From NCBI GenBank assembly GCA_963794415.1, contig CAWCDI010000002.1, positions 372,001-436,000 of the forward strand: 64,000 nucleotides of DNA, written 5' to 3'. Below the pieces are notes generated by a model. It was given only the letters and a program-made list of their open reading frames with translations. It did not search any database and had not been told where the DNA came from. The first letter of the stretch is position 1. Every line of letters starts with the position of its first letter. This stretch comes from CAVPTL01 sp963794415 (GTDB taxonomy: Bacteria > Actinomycetota > Thermoleophilia > Gaiellales > JAICJC01). Both the position numbers and the translations under genes were made by a program. Of this stretch, positions 24,078 to 32,327 are shown piece after piece.

Positions 24078-24524
24078 TCAGACGTCGGGCAGCGTGTCCG
24101 AGAATCGCAGGCCGGTGCCGAGCCGCAGCTTCAGCTCCTCGTCCTGGGTGTTTGCCGCGAACGAGATGCGCTCGACCGCGAGGATCAGCTCGCTCTCGTC
24201 CAGGTCGTCCCCGGCCAGGTCGTACTCCACCGCGATCACCCGCTCCTCGGGGTAGTAGACGTACCGCGCGAAGCGGCCGCCGGCGTTCAGGTCGTTCACG
24301 GCCGTGAGGATCTCGCACAGCTGGCCGGCCTCGTCGATCTCCTGGAGCACAGGCGAGTGCACGCTCACCATCTCGGTCTCGCCGTAGTTCGCGAACGAGA
24401 TGAACGTCGCCGAGGAGTCGCGCATGATGCGGTAGCCCTTGCCGTCGGCGCGGGTCACGAAGGGCACGTCGTTTCGGTGCAGGATGCCGGCCACCTGTTC
24501 GATCAAACGCTGCATGAATTCCAT
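24078..24524 (-). CDS. YbjN domain-containing protein
   Basis: 148 aa, matching the YbjN/type III chaperone-like fold: an N-terminal helix with IEQVAGILHRNDVPFV, a beta sheet with ATFISFANYGETEMVSVHS, then LCEILTAVNDLNAGGRFARYVYYPEERVIAVEYDLAG and a final DESELILAVERI helix. No membrane segment. Members are thought to stabilise or regulate partner proteins; nothing here shows the partner. It ends 8 nt before the extended reading frame of the acetyltransferase and may be co-transcribed with it. Confidence 0.8.
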   Translation of the reverse strand: MEFMQRLIEQVAGILHRNDVPFVTRADGKGYRIMRDSSATFISFANYGETEMVSVHSPVLQEIDEAGQLCEILTAVNDLNAGGRFARYVYYPEERVIAVEYDLAGDDLDESELILAVERISFAANTQDEELKLRLGTGLRFSDTLPDV

Positions 24525-24543
24525 GCTAGTTGACAGATGGCGC

Positions 24544-24549
24544 TATCCT
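24544..24549 (+). promoter_or_regulatory. -10 element for the YtcJ-like amidohydrolase (leaderless)
   Basis: TATCCT, 8 nt before the GTG at 24558, preferred over the ATG at 24537, which would lie upstream of this -10. A TTGACA at 24531-24536 is only 7 nt away and so cannot be its -35 at normal spacing. Confidence 0.4.
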
Positions 24550-24557
24550 CTCCGGCC

Positions 24558-26156
24558 GTGACCGAAGTTGCGATCCTCAACGCTGCGGTACGCACGCTCG
24601 ACGACGAGCGCCCCACGGCCTCTGCCGTCGGTGCCCGGGACGGCGTGATCGTCGCGGTTGGCTCCGATGACGAGGTGCGGGCGGCCCTTGGCAGCTCGGC
24701 CGAGATCATCGACGCGGGCGGCGCCGCCGTCACCCCGGGCCTGATCGACTCGCACATCCACCCGTTCGCGCCGCAGATGGTGCGCGGCGCCGATCTCACG
24801 CGCTGCGGCACGCTGGCCGAGATCCAGTCGGCGCTGGCCGCCGAGAAGGCGCGGGTGGGAAGGGACGCCTGGGTGCTGGGCTGGGGCGTGAGCTACGAGG
24901 CGTTCGAGGGCAACCAGATCCACTCCGAGCTGATCGACTCCTCGGTGGGCGGCGCCCCGTCGGTGATCCGGTTCATGGATCAGCACACCACGCTTGCAAG
25001 CGGCGCGGCGCTCGCCGCCGCCGACATCACCGGCCCCGTCGAGTTCTCGGAGGGCGCCGAGGTGGTCGTCCGCGACCGCGTCCCCACCGGCGAGCTTCGC
25101 GAGGGCGCCGCGATGCACCTGGTCGATGCCGTGGTGCCCGACGCGACCGACGCCGAGAACTACGAGCGCATCCTCGAGACGCTGCGCACCCTGAACGCCT
25201 GCGGGGTGACCGGCTTCCACGTGATGGACGGCTCGCCCGCCACCTTCGATCTGATGCGCGAGCTGGAGGGCGCCGGCGACCTCACCTGCCGTGCCGTGGT
25301 GCCGCTCTGGCAGACGCCCGAGACTAGCTTCGACGAGATGCATGCCCAGCTCGAGCTACGCGACGTGCACGGCGAGCTCTGGCGCGGCGGCGTGGCCAAG
25401 TACTTCATCGACGGCGTGATCGATACGGGCACGGGCTGGCTCTACGAGCCCGACACGCTCGGCGGCGGCACGCTCCCGTTCTGGCCGGATCCGGCGCGCT
25501 ACGCCGAGGCGGTCAGGATCTTCGCCCAGGCCGGCTTCCAGTGCGTGACCCACGCGACCGGCGACCGCGGCGTGCGGGCTGCCCTCGATGCCTACCTGGC
25601 AGCCGGCGCGGCGGATGGCGTGCACCACCGCGTGGAGCACATCGAGACGCTCACCGACGTCGACCTCGACCGCTTCGCCCGCGAGGGCGTCATCGCCTCG
25701 ATGCAGCCCCTCCACATGCAGTGGCGCAAGGCCGACAACAGCGACTCTTGGGCGGCGCGGCTCGGCAGCGAGCGGGCGGCGCGGGCGTGGCGCACTGCCG
25801 ACATCCTGCGCTCGGGCGCCACCATCGCGCTCGGCTCGGACTGGCCGGTCGCCCAGAACGATGCCCGCCTCGGCATGGCCTGGGTGCGGCTTCGGCGCAC
25901 GCCGGGCAAGCCCGGCACCCGCGTGTTCGATCCAGACCAGTGCCTGTCTGCGCTGGACACGCTGCGGGGGTACACCACCGCCGCAGCCGCGACGGTCGGC
26001 GAGAGCCACCTCAACGGCCGCATCACCGAGGGCCTTCGGGCCGACTTTGCGGTGTTCGCAGAAGACCCGGTCGACGTGTCGGCCGATGATCTACCGGAGC
26101 TCCCCGTCCTGGCCACCGTGGTCGCCGGACGCGTCGTCCATCGCGAAGGGGTGTAA
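24558..26156 (+). CDS. YtcJ-like metal-dependent amidohydrolase
   Basis: 532 aa, amidohydrolase-3 type. HxH metal motif in TPGLIDSHIHPFAP, then WVLGWGVSYEAFEG, then VTHATGDRGVRAALDAYLAAG, HHRVEHIETL with the second-sphere His/Glu, and IALGSDWPVAQNDARLGMAW with the last metal Asp. The YtcJ group includes N-substituted formamide deformylases and other amide hydrolases. Start chosen as GTG 24558, preceded by TATCCT; the in-frame ATG at 24537 is the alternative. Followed 12 nt later by an alcohol dehydrogenase gene. Confidence 0.88.
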   Translation: MTEVAILNAAVRTLDDERPTASAVGARDGVIVAVGSDDEVRAALGSSAEIIDAGGAAVTPGLIDSHIHPFAPQMVRGADLTRCGTLAEIQSALAAEKARVGRDAWVLGWGVSYEAFEGNQIHSELIDSSVGGAPSVIRFMDQHTTLASGAALAAADITGPVEFSEGAEVVVRDRVPTGELREGAAMHLVDAVVPDATDAENYERILETLRTLNACGVTGFHVMDGSPATFDLMRELEGAGDLTCRAVVPLWQTPETSFDEMHAQLELRDVHGELWRGGVAKYFIDGVIDTGTGWLYEPDTLGGGTLPFWPDPARYAEAVRIFAQAGFQCVTHATGDRGVRAALDAYLAAGAADGVHHRVEHIETLTDVDLDRFAREGVIASMQPLHMQWRKADNSDSWAARLGSERAARAWRTADILRSGATIALGSDWPVAQNDARLGMAWVRLRRTPGKPGTRVFDPDQCLSALDTLRGYTTAAAATVGESHLNGRITEGLRADFAVFAEDPVDVSADDLPELPVLATVVAGRVVHREGV

Positions 26157-26168
26157 GGGGAGCGGTAC

Positions 26169-27203
26169 ATGCGAGCGATCGTGGTGCGGGAGCACGGCGG
26201 CCCCGAGCGGATGGAGCTGTGCGAACGGCCCGATCCCGTGGCGGGGATCGGTGAGGTGGTGGTGCGGGTGGCTGCGGTCGCGGTCAACCGCCTCGACATC
26301 TGGGTGCGGGAGAATCACGGCTTCGCCTACGTGGCGGAGCTGCCGCTGATCCCGGGATACGACGTCGCCGGGACGGTGGCGGCGGTGGGCGCCGGGGTGG
26401 AGGACGTCGCCCTGGGCGCGACCGTCTACGTCCATTACGACGACTCGTGCGGCCGCTGCGGCTTCTGCCTGGAGGGCGACGAGGCGTCGTGTGCGGACTA
26501 CGGCGTGATGGGCGTGAATCACGACGGCGGGTATGCCGAGCTGGTGGTCGCGCCGGCGCGAAACATCTTCGTCCTGCCGCCCGCGCTAACCCCGGAGACG
26601 GCCGCGGCGGCGGGATCGGTGTACCTCACGGCGTACCACATGCTCTTCTCGAGGGCCGGGCTGCGGGCCGGCGAGACCGTGCTGGTGACGGCGGCGGGAT
26701 CAGGGGTGGGCGGTGCGGCCATCGTGCTTGCCCAGTGGGCGGGCGCGACGGTGATCGCAACTGCCTCCACCGAGGTCAAGCGCCGCCGGGCGCGGGACAT
26801 GGGAGTCGATCACGTGGTGGACTACACGCAGCCGGACTGGGCGGACGAGGTGCGGGCGCTGACGGGCGGCCGCGGGGTGGATGTGGTGATCGACCACGTC
26901 GGCCAGAGGGCGTTTCCCGGCGCGATCGCGGCGCTGGCGAACCGGGGCCGGCTGGTGCTCTGCGGCGCATCGTCGGGGCCGCATGGAGAGCTCGACCTGA
27001 TCGACCTGTTCAGCCGCCAGATCTCGGTGATCGGCTCGAGCGATGGGTCGCGCCGCGAGCTGCTGGAGGTGTTCCGCCTGCTCGCCGACGTCTGCATCCC
27101 GCCGCCGGCGATCGACGCGATGCTGCCGCTCGAGCGGGCAGCCGAGGCCCATGCCAGGCTCGAGACGCGCACGCACTTCGGCCGGGTGCTGCTGGTGCCG
27201 TGA
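26169..27203 (+). CDS. zinc-binding alcohol dehydrogenase (MDR family)
   Basis: 344 aa medium-chain dehydrogenase/reductase. The structural-zinc cysteines lie in CGRCGFCLEGDEASC; GYDVAGTVAAVGAGVEDV is the GroES-like signature; the NAD(P) fold has VTAAGSGVGGAAIVLAQWAGATV. The catalytic zinc Cys normally near residue 38-40 is Asn in VNRLDIWVREN, as in the quinone-reductase-like branch, so catalysis may not need zinc. Ribosome site GGGGAGCG before the ATG. Operon with the YtcJ-like hydrolase. Confidence 0.88.
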   Translation: MRAIVVREHGGPERMELCERPDPVAGIGEVVVRVAAVAVNRLDIWVRENHGFAYVAELPLIPGYDVAGTVAAVGAGVEDVALGATVYVHYDDSCGRCGFCLEGDEASCADYGVMGVNHDGGYAELVVAPARNIFVLPPALTPETAAAAGSVYLTAYHMLFSRAGLRAGETVLVTAAGSGVGGAAIVLAQWAGATVIATASTEVKRRRARDMGVDHVVDYTQPDWADEVRALTGGRGVDVVIDHVGQRAFPGAIAALANRGRLVLCGASSGPHGELDLIDLFSRQISVIGSSDGSRRELLEVFRLLADVCIPPPAIDAMLPLERAAEAHARLETRTHFGRVLLVP

Positions 27204-27216
27204 GCTTCGGACGGGG

Positions 27217-28173
27217 CTAGGGGATCACGATCAGCTTGTGGTGCGGGCCTTTGCGCTGCTCGTCCCACGCCTCGGCCACCCGCTCGAGCGGGTACTCGAT
27301 CGTGTCCACCTCGAGCCTGCCGGCGCGGATGTGCGCGAGCATCGTCGTCTGCGCCGCCGCCAGCTCGTGCACCGGAGATCCGAACACGGTGTGCCCGATG
27401 ATCCGCACCCGCTTGCTGCGCACCGCCGCGGACGCCAGCGAGATCTCGGCGCCCGCCGCCTGCCCGAGGTTCACGAGCCGCATGTCCGGCGCGGCCGCCT
27501 GAATCGCCGCGAGCGCTGGGGCGCCCCACAGCGGATCGATCACCACGTCGGGCCCGCCGTCGGGAAACGCGTCGCGGAACGCCGCCGGCAGATCGGTGCC
27601 CTCGCCCATCTCGACCGTCGCATCGGCTCCCAGCTCGCGGCAGCGCGCGAGCCGCTCGGGATCGCGCCCGGCGGCCACCACGCGGTGGGCGCCGATGATC
27701 CGGGCGGCCTGCACCGCGACGCTCCCGACCGTGCCGGTCGCGCCCAGCACCAGCACGCTCTCGCCGGGCTTCAGCGCGGCGCGCTCCTGCACCGCGAGCC
27801 AGCCGGCGAGCCCCGCGATGCCCACCGAGACCACGTCGGCGTGGTCGTCGCCGTCGGGGAGCTCCCACGTCATCCGCGCGTCGGCGACGAACTGGTCGGC
27901 CAGCGACCCCGTGCGTGCCTTCAGCGTGTACACCCGCGCGCCCGACGCAAACCGCGGCGAGTCGATCACGAGGCCAACTCCCTCGCGCCCCGCGGCGAAC
28001 GGCAGCGGCGGCGCCGGCTCGTAGAACTTCCCGCTGGTGATGGCGAGGTCAACCGGGTTGAGCCCGACCGCGGTGGTCTCGACGAGCGTCTCGCCCGCCT
28101 CTGCGACCGGCTCGGGCCAGTCGCTCTCGATCGCCGGCGTGGCGCCGAGCTCCCTGATCACTGCTGCTCTCAT
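27217..28173 (-). CDS. quinone oxidoreductase-like MDR protein
   Basis: 318 aa zinc-free MDR reductase. GroES-like part: VGLNPVDLAITSGKFYEPAPP and AAGREGVGLVIDS; nucleotide fold: LVLGATGTVGSVAVQAARIIG followed by AAGRDPERLARCRELGAD. No structural cysteine cluster, consistent with the quinone oxidoreductase branch. Start ATG at 28173 (MRAAVIRELGATP) with a GAGGGGTG site upstream. Divergent from the Asp/Glu racemase-like gene across 40 nt. Confidence 0.87.
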   Translation of the reverse strand: MRAAVIRELGATPAIESDWPEPVAEAGETLVETTAVGLNPVDLAITSGKFYEPAPPLPFAAGREGVGLVIDSPRFASGARVYTLKARTGSLADQFVADARMTWELPDGDDHADVVSVGIAGLAGWLAVQERAALKPGESVLVLGATGTVGSVAVQAARIIGAHRVVAAGRDPERLARCRELGADATVEMGEGTDLPAAFRDAFPDGGPDVVIDPLWGAPALAAIQAAAPDMRLVNLGQAAGAEISLASAAVRSKRVRIIGHTVFGSPVHELAAAQTTMLAHIRAGRLEVDTIEYPLERVAEAWDEQRKGPHHKLIVIP

Positions 28174-28194
28174 CGGACACCCCTCGGTACTGGC

Positions 28195-28200
28195 ATATGA
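28195..28200 (+). promoter_or_regulatory. -10 element for the racemase/GMC/ABM operon
   Basis: TATGAT on the plus strand, 13 nt before the ATG at 28214, implying a leader of about 7 nt without room for a ribosome-binding site. Confidence 0.42.
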
Positions 28201-28213
28201 TCGCCTCGATTCT

Positions 28214-28933
28214 ATGTTCCGGCTCGCTCTCCTCAACCCCAATACCAGCGCGGAGCACACCGCAAGCATGCGCGCCGTTGCCGCGGCCGCCCTCCCCGAG
28301 GGATGCGAGGTGATCGCCGTGACCGCGCCGCGCGGCCCCAGCTTCATCGAGAGCGCCGCGGACTCCGCGATCGCCGCGGCCGAGGTCGTGGGCATGGTGC
28401 GAGACCTGCCCGGGATGGACGCCTACCTCATCGCCTGCTTCGGCGACCCGGGACTGGACGCCGCCCGCGAGCTCGCCACTGCGCCTGTGGTCGGCATCGG
28501 CGAGTCGGCCTGCCGCGCCGCCGCGCTGGTGTCGAAGCGGTTCGGCATCGTCACCACCCTCCCGCGGAGCATCCCGGCCCTCGAGGAGGCGCTCGCCGCG
28601 CAGGGCCTTCGCTCGCGCTGCGCCGGCATCCTGCCGCTCGGCATCCCGGTCGCCGAGCAGGGCGGGGAGTTTCCCGCAACGACCTCGGCGATCGTCGCTG
28701 CCTCCCGCACGCTGGTGCACGAGCGGGGCGCAGAGGCCCTGGTGCTCGCCTGCGGCGGGATGGCCGAGGTGGCCCGCGCGGTGCACGACGACGTCGGGGT
28801 GCCCATCTGCGATGGCGTCGCATTCGGCGCGCTCACCGCCTACGGGCTGTGGCGCTGCGGCCTCGCGACCAGCGCGGTGGGCGCCTACGCGGCCCCCGAG
28901 CCGATCGCCTACGTGGGGATGCCGGCCCTGTGA
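28214..28933 (+). CDS. Asp/Glu/hydantoin racemase-family protein
   Basis: 239 aa. The two-cysteine active site of the family is intact: YLIACFGDPGLDAARE and ALVLACGGMAEVAR; LALLNPNTSAEHTASM is the N-terminal signature shared with hydantoin racemases. May racemise a hydantoin or amino acid, or act as a maleate-isomerase-like enzyme. Its stop overlaps the GTG of the GMC oxidoreductase gene, so the two should work together. It is 12 kb from the hydantoinase-type operon, and a link is only a suggestion. Confidence 0.87.
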   Translation: MFRLALLNPNTSAEHTASMRAVAAAALPEGCEVIAVTAPRGPSFIESAADSAIAAAEVVGMVRDLPGMDAYLIACFGDPGLDAARELATAPVVGIGESACRAAALVSKRFGIVTTLPRSIPALEEALAAQGLRSRCAGILPLGIPVAEQGGEFPATTSAIVAASRTLVHERGAEALVLACGGMAEVARAVHDDVGVPICDGVAFGALTAYGLWRCGLATSAVGAYAAPEPIAYVGMPAL

Positions 28934-30402
28934 CGCAGCTCCCCGGCCACGTCAACACCATCATCGCCGGTGGCGGCACCAGCGGCGCCGCGCTCGCCGG
29001 CACGCTTGCGGCGACGTCAGACGAGACCATCCTGGTGCTCGAGGCCGGCCCCGACTTCGGCGCCCGCGAGAGCGGCGCGTGGCCGGCCGACCTGCTCGAC
29101 GCCCGCGGCCTCGCCGGCTCCTGCGACTGGGGCTACGACAGCGGCGCGACCTTCGCAAACCGGGTGCTGCCCTTCGCGCGCGCCCGGGTGATCGGCGGCT
29201 GCTCGAGCCACAACGGCTGCGCCGCGATCGTCGGCTCGCGCCTGGACTATGACGGCTGGGGCGCACCGGGCTGGAGCACCGACACCCTGCGGCCGCTCTT
29301 CGCCGCCGCCATGCAGACGCTCCGCGTCCACGACTACGCCCCGGAGGAGATCACGCCGTTTCAACAGGTGTTCCTCGACGCGGCGCCCGCCGTCGGCCTG
29401 CCCGTGGTCACCGATCTGAACGCCTGGGACGACGACGAGGGCATCGCCCCGTCGCCGGTCAACGTCGCCGGCGGGATCCGCTGGAACACGGCGTTCGCCT
29501 ACCTCGATCCCGTGCGCGGCCGCCCGGGCCTCACCATCGCGGGCGACGCGCCGGTCACCCGCCTGATCCTCGAAGGCGGGCGCGCCACTGCGGTGGAGGT
29601 GCTCTGTGACGGGCGCCTCCAGCAGATCGGATGCGACCGCGTGGTGGTCGCGGGCGGAGCCTACGGCTCTCCGGGCGTGCTCGAGCGCTCGGGCATCGGC
29701 GACCCCGAGGTGCTGCGCGCGGCGGGCGTCGCGCCGTTCATCGACCTGCCCGCCGTGGGCGAGCACCTGCACGACCACCCGGCGATCAAGCTCACCTATG
29801 CCGGCGGCCCGGGCGCCGAGGTCGCCATGACCAGCTTCGGTGAGTCGCACTACCTGCCCGAGGAGCAGGTCATCGCCAAGGTCAGGTCGCGCCACTGCAC
29901 CGAGGGCTTCGACATCCACATCTACCCGGTCGCCGGCAACGCGCCCGACGGCGAGTGGTGGTGGGAGGTCTCGGTTGCCTGCCTCACGCCGCAGTCGCGC
30001 GGGCACGTCCACATCCGCACCGCCGACGTCGCAGACGCGCCGCGGATCGATCACGCCTACTGCACCGACCCCGCGGGCGCCGACCGTGCCGTGCTCACCG
30101 ATGCGGTGCGGATCGCCCGTGAGCTCGCATCCGCCGAGCCTGCCCGGAGCTTCCTCGGCGCGGAGACCAACGCGCTCCCGGCCGCGGAGCTCTTCGACGA
30201 TCGCCTCGAGCACTACTACCACCCGGTGGGCAGCTGCAGCATGGGGCGCGTGGTGGATCCCGAGCTGCGCGTCCACGGCCTCGCGAACGTCCGTGTCGCC
30301 GACTGCTCGGTGATGCCCGTGGTGCCGCGCGGCAACACCAACGTGCCCGCCGTGGTGGCCGGCCTGCGGGCCGCCCAGCTTCTGGCAGACTCGGCCACAT
30401 GA
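28930..30402 (+). CDS. GMC-family FAD oxidoreductase
   Basis: 490 aa. FAD fold IIAGGGTSGAALAGTLA with the ribose-binding Glu in LVLEAGPDFG; GMC signature 1 region GGCSSHNGCAAIVGSR; signature 2 VVVAGGAYGSPGVLERSGIG; active-site His in YYHPVGSCSMG and Asn in GNTNVPAVVAG. Oxidises an alcohol (choline, glucose or similar); the substrate is not evident. GTG start at 28930 overlaps the racemase stop, and the stop overlaps the following monooxygenase-like gene (ATGA), making a coupled three-gene operon. Confidence 0.9.
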   Translation: MTQLPGHVNTIIAGGGTSGAALAGTLAATSDETILVLEAGPDFGARESGAWPADLLDARGLAGSCDWGYDSGATFANRVLPFARARVIGGCSSHNGCAAIVGSRLDYDGWGAPGWSTDTLRPLFAAAMQTLRVHDYAPEEITPFQQVFLDAAPAVGLPVVTDLNAWDDDEGIAPSPVNVAGGIRWNTAFAYLDPVRGRPGLTIAGDAPVTRLILEGGRATAVEVLCDGRLQQIGCDRVVVAGGAYGSPGVLERSGIGDPEVLRAAGVAPFIDLPAVGEHLHDHPAIKLTYAGGPGAEVAMTSFGESHYLPEEQVIAKVRSRHCTEGFDIHIYPVAGNAPDGEWWWEVSVACLTPQSRGHVHIRTADVADAPRIDHAYCTDPAGADRAVLTDAVRIARELASAEPARSFLGAETNALPAAELFDDRLEHYYHPVGSCSMGRVVDPELRVHGLANVRVADCSVMPVVPRGNTNVPAVVAGLRAAQLLADSAT

Positions 30403-30692
30403 TCCACGAGCACGCACTCCTCAGCATCACCCCGGGCCGCGAGGCCGAGTTCGAGCAGATGTTCGCGGCCAGCGTGCCGCAGGTGTTCGCCCAATCGCCC
30501 GGCTTCGTCTCGATCGAGCTGCATCGCTCGGCCGAGCGGCCGTCGGTGTTCCTGCTGCGCGTCGGCTGGGAGTCGGTCGAGGCTCACACCGTGGAGTTTC
30601 GCGAGTCGCCGCTCTTCGCCGAATGGCGCGCGCTGGCCGGGCCGTTCTTCGCCGAGCCGCCCAGCGTGGAGCATTTCTCCCAGGCGGTCTGA
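30399..30692 (+). CDS. antibiotic biosynthesis monooxygenase (ABM) domain protein
   Basis: 97 aa single ABM ferredoxin-like domain: LLSITPGREAEFEQMFAAS, PGFVSIELHRSAERP, FLLRVGWESVEAHTVEFRES. Cofactor-free monooxygenases and heme-degrading enzymes share this fold; function here is unknown. Coupled to the GMC gene by ATGA overlap. Confidence 0.85.
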   Translation: MIHEHALLSITPGREAEFEQMFAASVPQVFAQSPGFVSIELHRSAERPSVFLLRVGWESVEAHTVEFRESPLFAEWRALAGPFFAEPPSVEHFSQAV

Positions 30693-30696
30693 CCAG

Positions 30697-30714
30697 ATCA
30701 CCTGATCCGGTGAT
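30697..30714. other. hairpin after the ABM gene
   Basis: Perfect 6-bp stem ATCACC-TGATCC-GGTGAT, 5 nt after the stop codon. No T-tract follows, so it may be a weak terminator, an mRNA-end stabiliser or an operator for the next gene. Confidence 0.4.
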
Positions 30715-30749
30715 GCGGGGTGCCCCCTCCATCGCCGATGACGGGAGCA

Positions 30750-31121
30750 ATGGAAGTTGTCTACGAGTATCCCCACTGCCCGTTCCGCGAGGTCACCCAC
30801 ACGGTGGTCCGCCACGTGCCGGGGCTCCGCAAGGCAGCCGCCGTGCTCTGGCCGGCCGCTCAGCGGGCAGAGTGGGTGCACATCGACAGCCTGGGGATCG
30901 AGGCCGCCGGCCTTGCGAGCCACATCCACATCGCGTGGGACGACGTCTCGCGCACATCGCTCGCGCGCTCGCCCCTGGGCCGCCAGACCTTCGTCGTGAC
31001 CGACGGCTCCGGCCAGCGCATCGTCGTTGCCTCGACGCTGCCGGAGTTCGGTGAGATGCTCGAGCGGATCGAAGCGGAGGCGCGGGTCAACGAGACCGTG
31101 CCGCTCGCCCGCGCCGCCTAG
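30750..31121 (+). CDS. hypothetical protein, possible PH-like domain
   Basis: 123 aa from the ATG at 30750, chosen because a GGGAG site lies just before it. No signal peptide. The central part has a WVHIDSLGIEAAGLASHIHIAWDDV stretch and a TFVVTDGSGQRIVVASTLPEFGEMLERI tail, an arrangement seen in bacterial PH-like or DUF6585-type domains; I am not certain of the family. The 3' end overlaps the convergent beta-propeller gene by 4 nt. Confidence 0.68.
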   Translation: MEVVYEYPHCPFREVTHTVVRHVPGLRKAAAVLWPAAQRAEWVHIDSLGIEAAGLASHIHIAWDDVSRTSLARSPLGRQTFVVTDGSGQRIVVASTLPEFGEMLERIEAEARVNETVPLARAA

Positions 31122-32257
31122 CTGCCGAACGCCGCGACGCCCTGCTGCTTGACGCTGCCGATGGAGGTGAAGTCGCCGCCTGCGACCAGCGCGCCGCCGC
31201 CGCCGGAGAGCGCAAAGACGCCCAGCGTGGAGTTCGCGCGCGCGTTCCACGGCTTGAGCACGCCGCTGCTGGCATCCACCGCGAGCAGCTTGAGCCGGTC
31301 GGTGGGCTTCGCACACGTTTCGGCGCCGACGGTCGCGCCGCAGTAGTCCGTGAAGTGGCCGCCGACGTACACCACGCCGCCCACGATGGTGACCGCCTGG
31401 GCGTTGCCGTTGGTGCCGCCGCGCCACATGACGACGGCGCTCGAGGGATCGAACGCTACGAAGTTGCCGCCGTCCCCGCCGCCGGCGACGAACACCGAGT
31501 CGCTGCTGGCCGCCACCGAGATCACCGGATACGGGAAGCTCGGATCCCACGCCTGGAGCGAGCCGGTCGCCGAGTTGACCGAGCCGACCGAGCCGCGCTC
31601 GACGTTGTTGAGCCGCGTGAATGAGCCGCCCACCACGAGCTGGGTCTTCCCCGGCACCACCGCGAGGGACTTCACCACCTTGTCGGCCGACACCGAGAAC
31701 CCGGTCACGGCCTTGCCGCTGGTGGCGCTGAGCGCCGCCACCCGCCCTGCCGTCGCACCGCCGGCCGACGTGAACTTGCCGCCGGCGTAGACCACGCTGC
31801 CGGAGATCGCGAGCGCCAGCACGCTGTCGTTCGCCGAGCCGCTCCACGCCGTGAGGCGCTTGCCGGCGGTGAGATCGACGCCCGCGAGCCGGGTGGCCGT
31901 CGCGCCGCCGACGCTGGTGAAATCGCCCCCGAGGTACACCGCCGACGCCGACGCGGTGATCGCGCGCACGTCGTCGTTCGCGTTGGGGTTCCAGGGCAGG
32001 AGCGCGCCGGTGGCGAGGTCGATCGCCGCCGCGTGGTTTCGCGTCACGGTGCCCACGCCCGCCGCATTTCCCGCGGGGCGAAGCGCCGTGAACTCACCGC
32101 CGATGTAGGCGATGGACCCAACGACCTTCACGGCATCGACGCGGCCGTTGGTCTGCCACGTCTGATCCGGGGTGTCGCCGACGGTCGCGGCCAGCGCGAC
32201 GGACGCCATGAGCAGCGCAACGATGATCGAGCACAGTGATGCGAACGCGCGAGTCAT
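31118..32257 (-). CDS. secreted beta-propeller repeat protein (DUF5122-like)
   Basis: 379 aa from the ATG at 32257 (MTRAFASLCS), with a signal peptide ending at ALA. The mature protein is built of about eight 40-45-residue repeats with the core YxGGxFTxxGG: YIGGEFTALR, YLGGDFTSVGG, YAGGKFTSAGG, VVGGSFTRLNN, YVGGHFTDYCG, VAGGDFTSIGS. This is the delta-60/DUF5122 propeller pattern. One disulfide is possible in TDYCGATVGAETCAKP. Likely extracellular, perhaps binding polysaccharide or protein; its neighbours are cell-surface genes. A longer in-frame ATG at 32311 would hide the signal peptide. Confidence 0.82.
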   Translation of the reverse strand: MTRAFASLCSIIVALLMASVALAATVGDTPDQTWQTNGRVDAVKVVGSIAYIGGEFTALRPAGNAAGVGTVTRNHAAAIDLATGALLPWNPNANDDVRAITASASAVYLGGDFTSVGGATATRLAGVDLTAGKRLTAWSGSANDSVLALAISGSVVYAGGKFTSAGGATAGRVAALSATSGKAVTGFSVSADKVVKSLAVVPGKTQLVVGGSFTRLNNVERGSVGSVNSATGSLQAWDPSFPYPVISVAASSDSVFVAGGGDGGNFVAFDPSSAVVMWRGGTNGNAQAVTIVGGVVYVGGHFTDYCGATVGAETCAKPTDRLKLLAVDASSGVLKPWNARANSTLGVFALSGGGGALVAGGDFTSIGSVKQQGVAAFGS

Positions 32258-32327
32258 CCGGCGAGGCCCCCCAAACAGCCCGGACAGCAAGAGCCCGGCA
32301 CCATACCCCACGAGCTCGCAACAGGCG

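Noticed and set aside
24531..24536. TTGACA as -35 of the YtcJ-like gene
   Set aside because: Only 7 nt separate it from the TATCCT -10, too short for a normal promoter; it probably occurs by chance.
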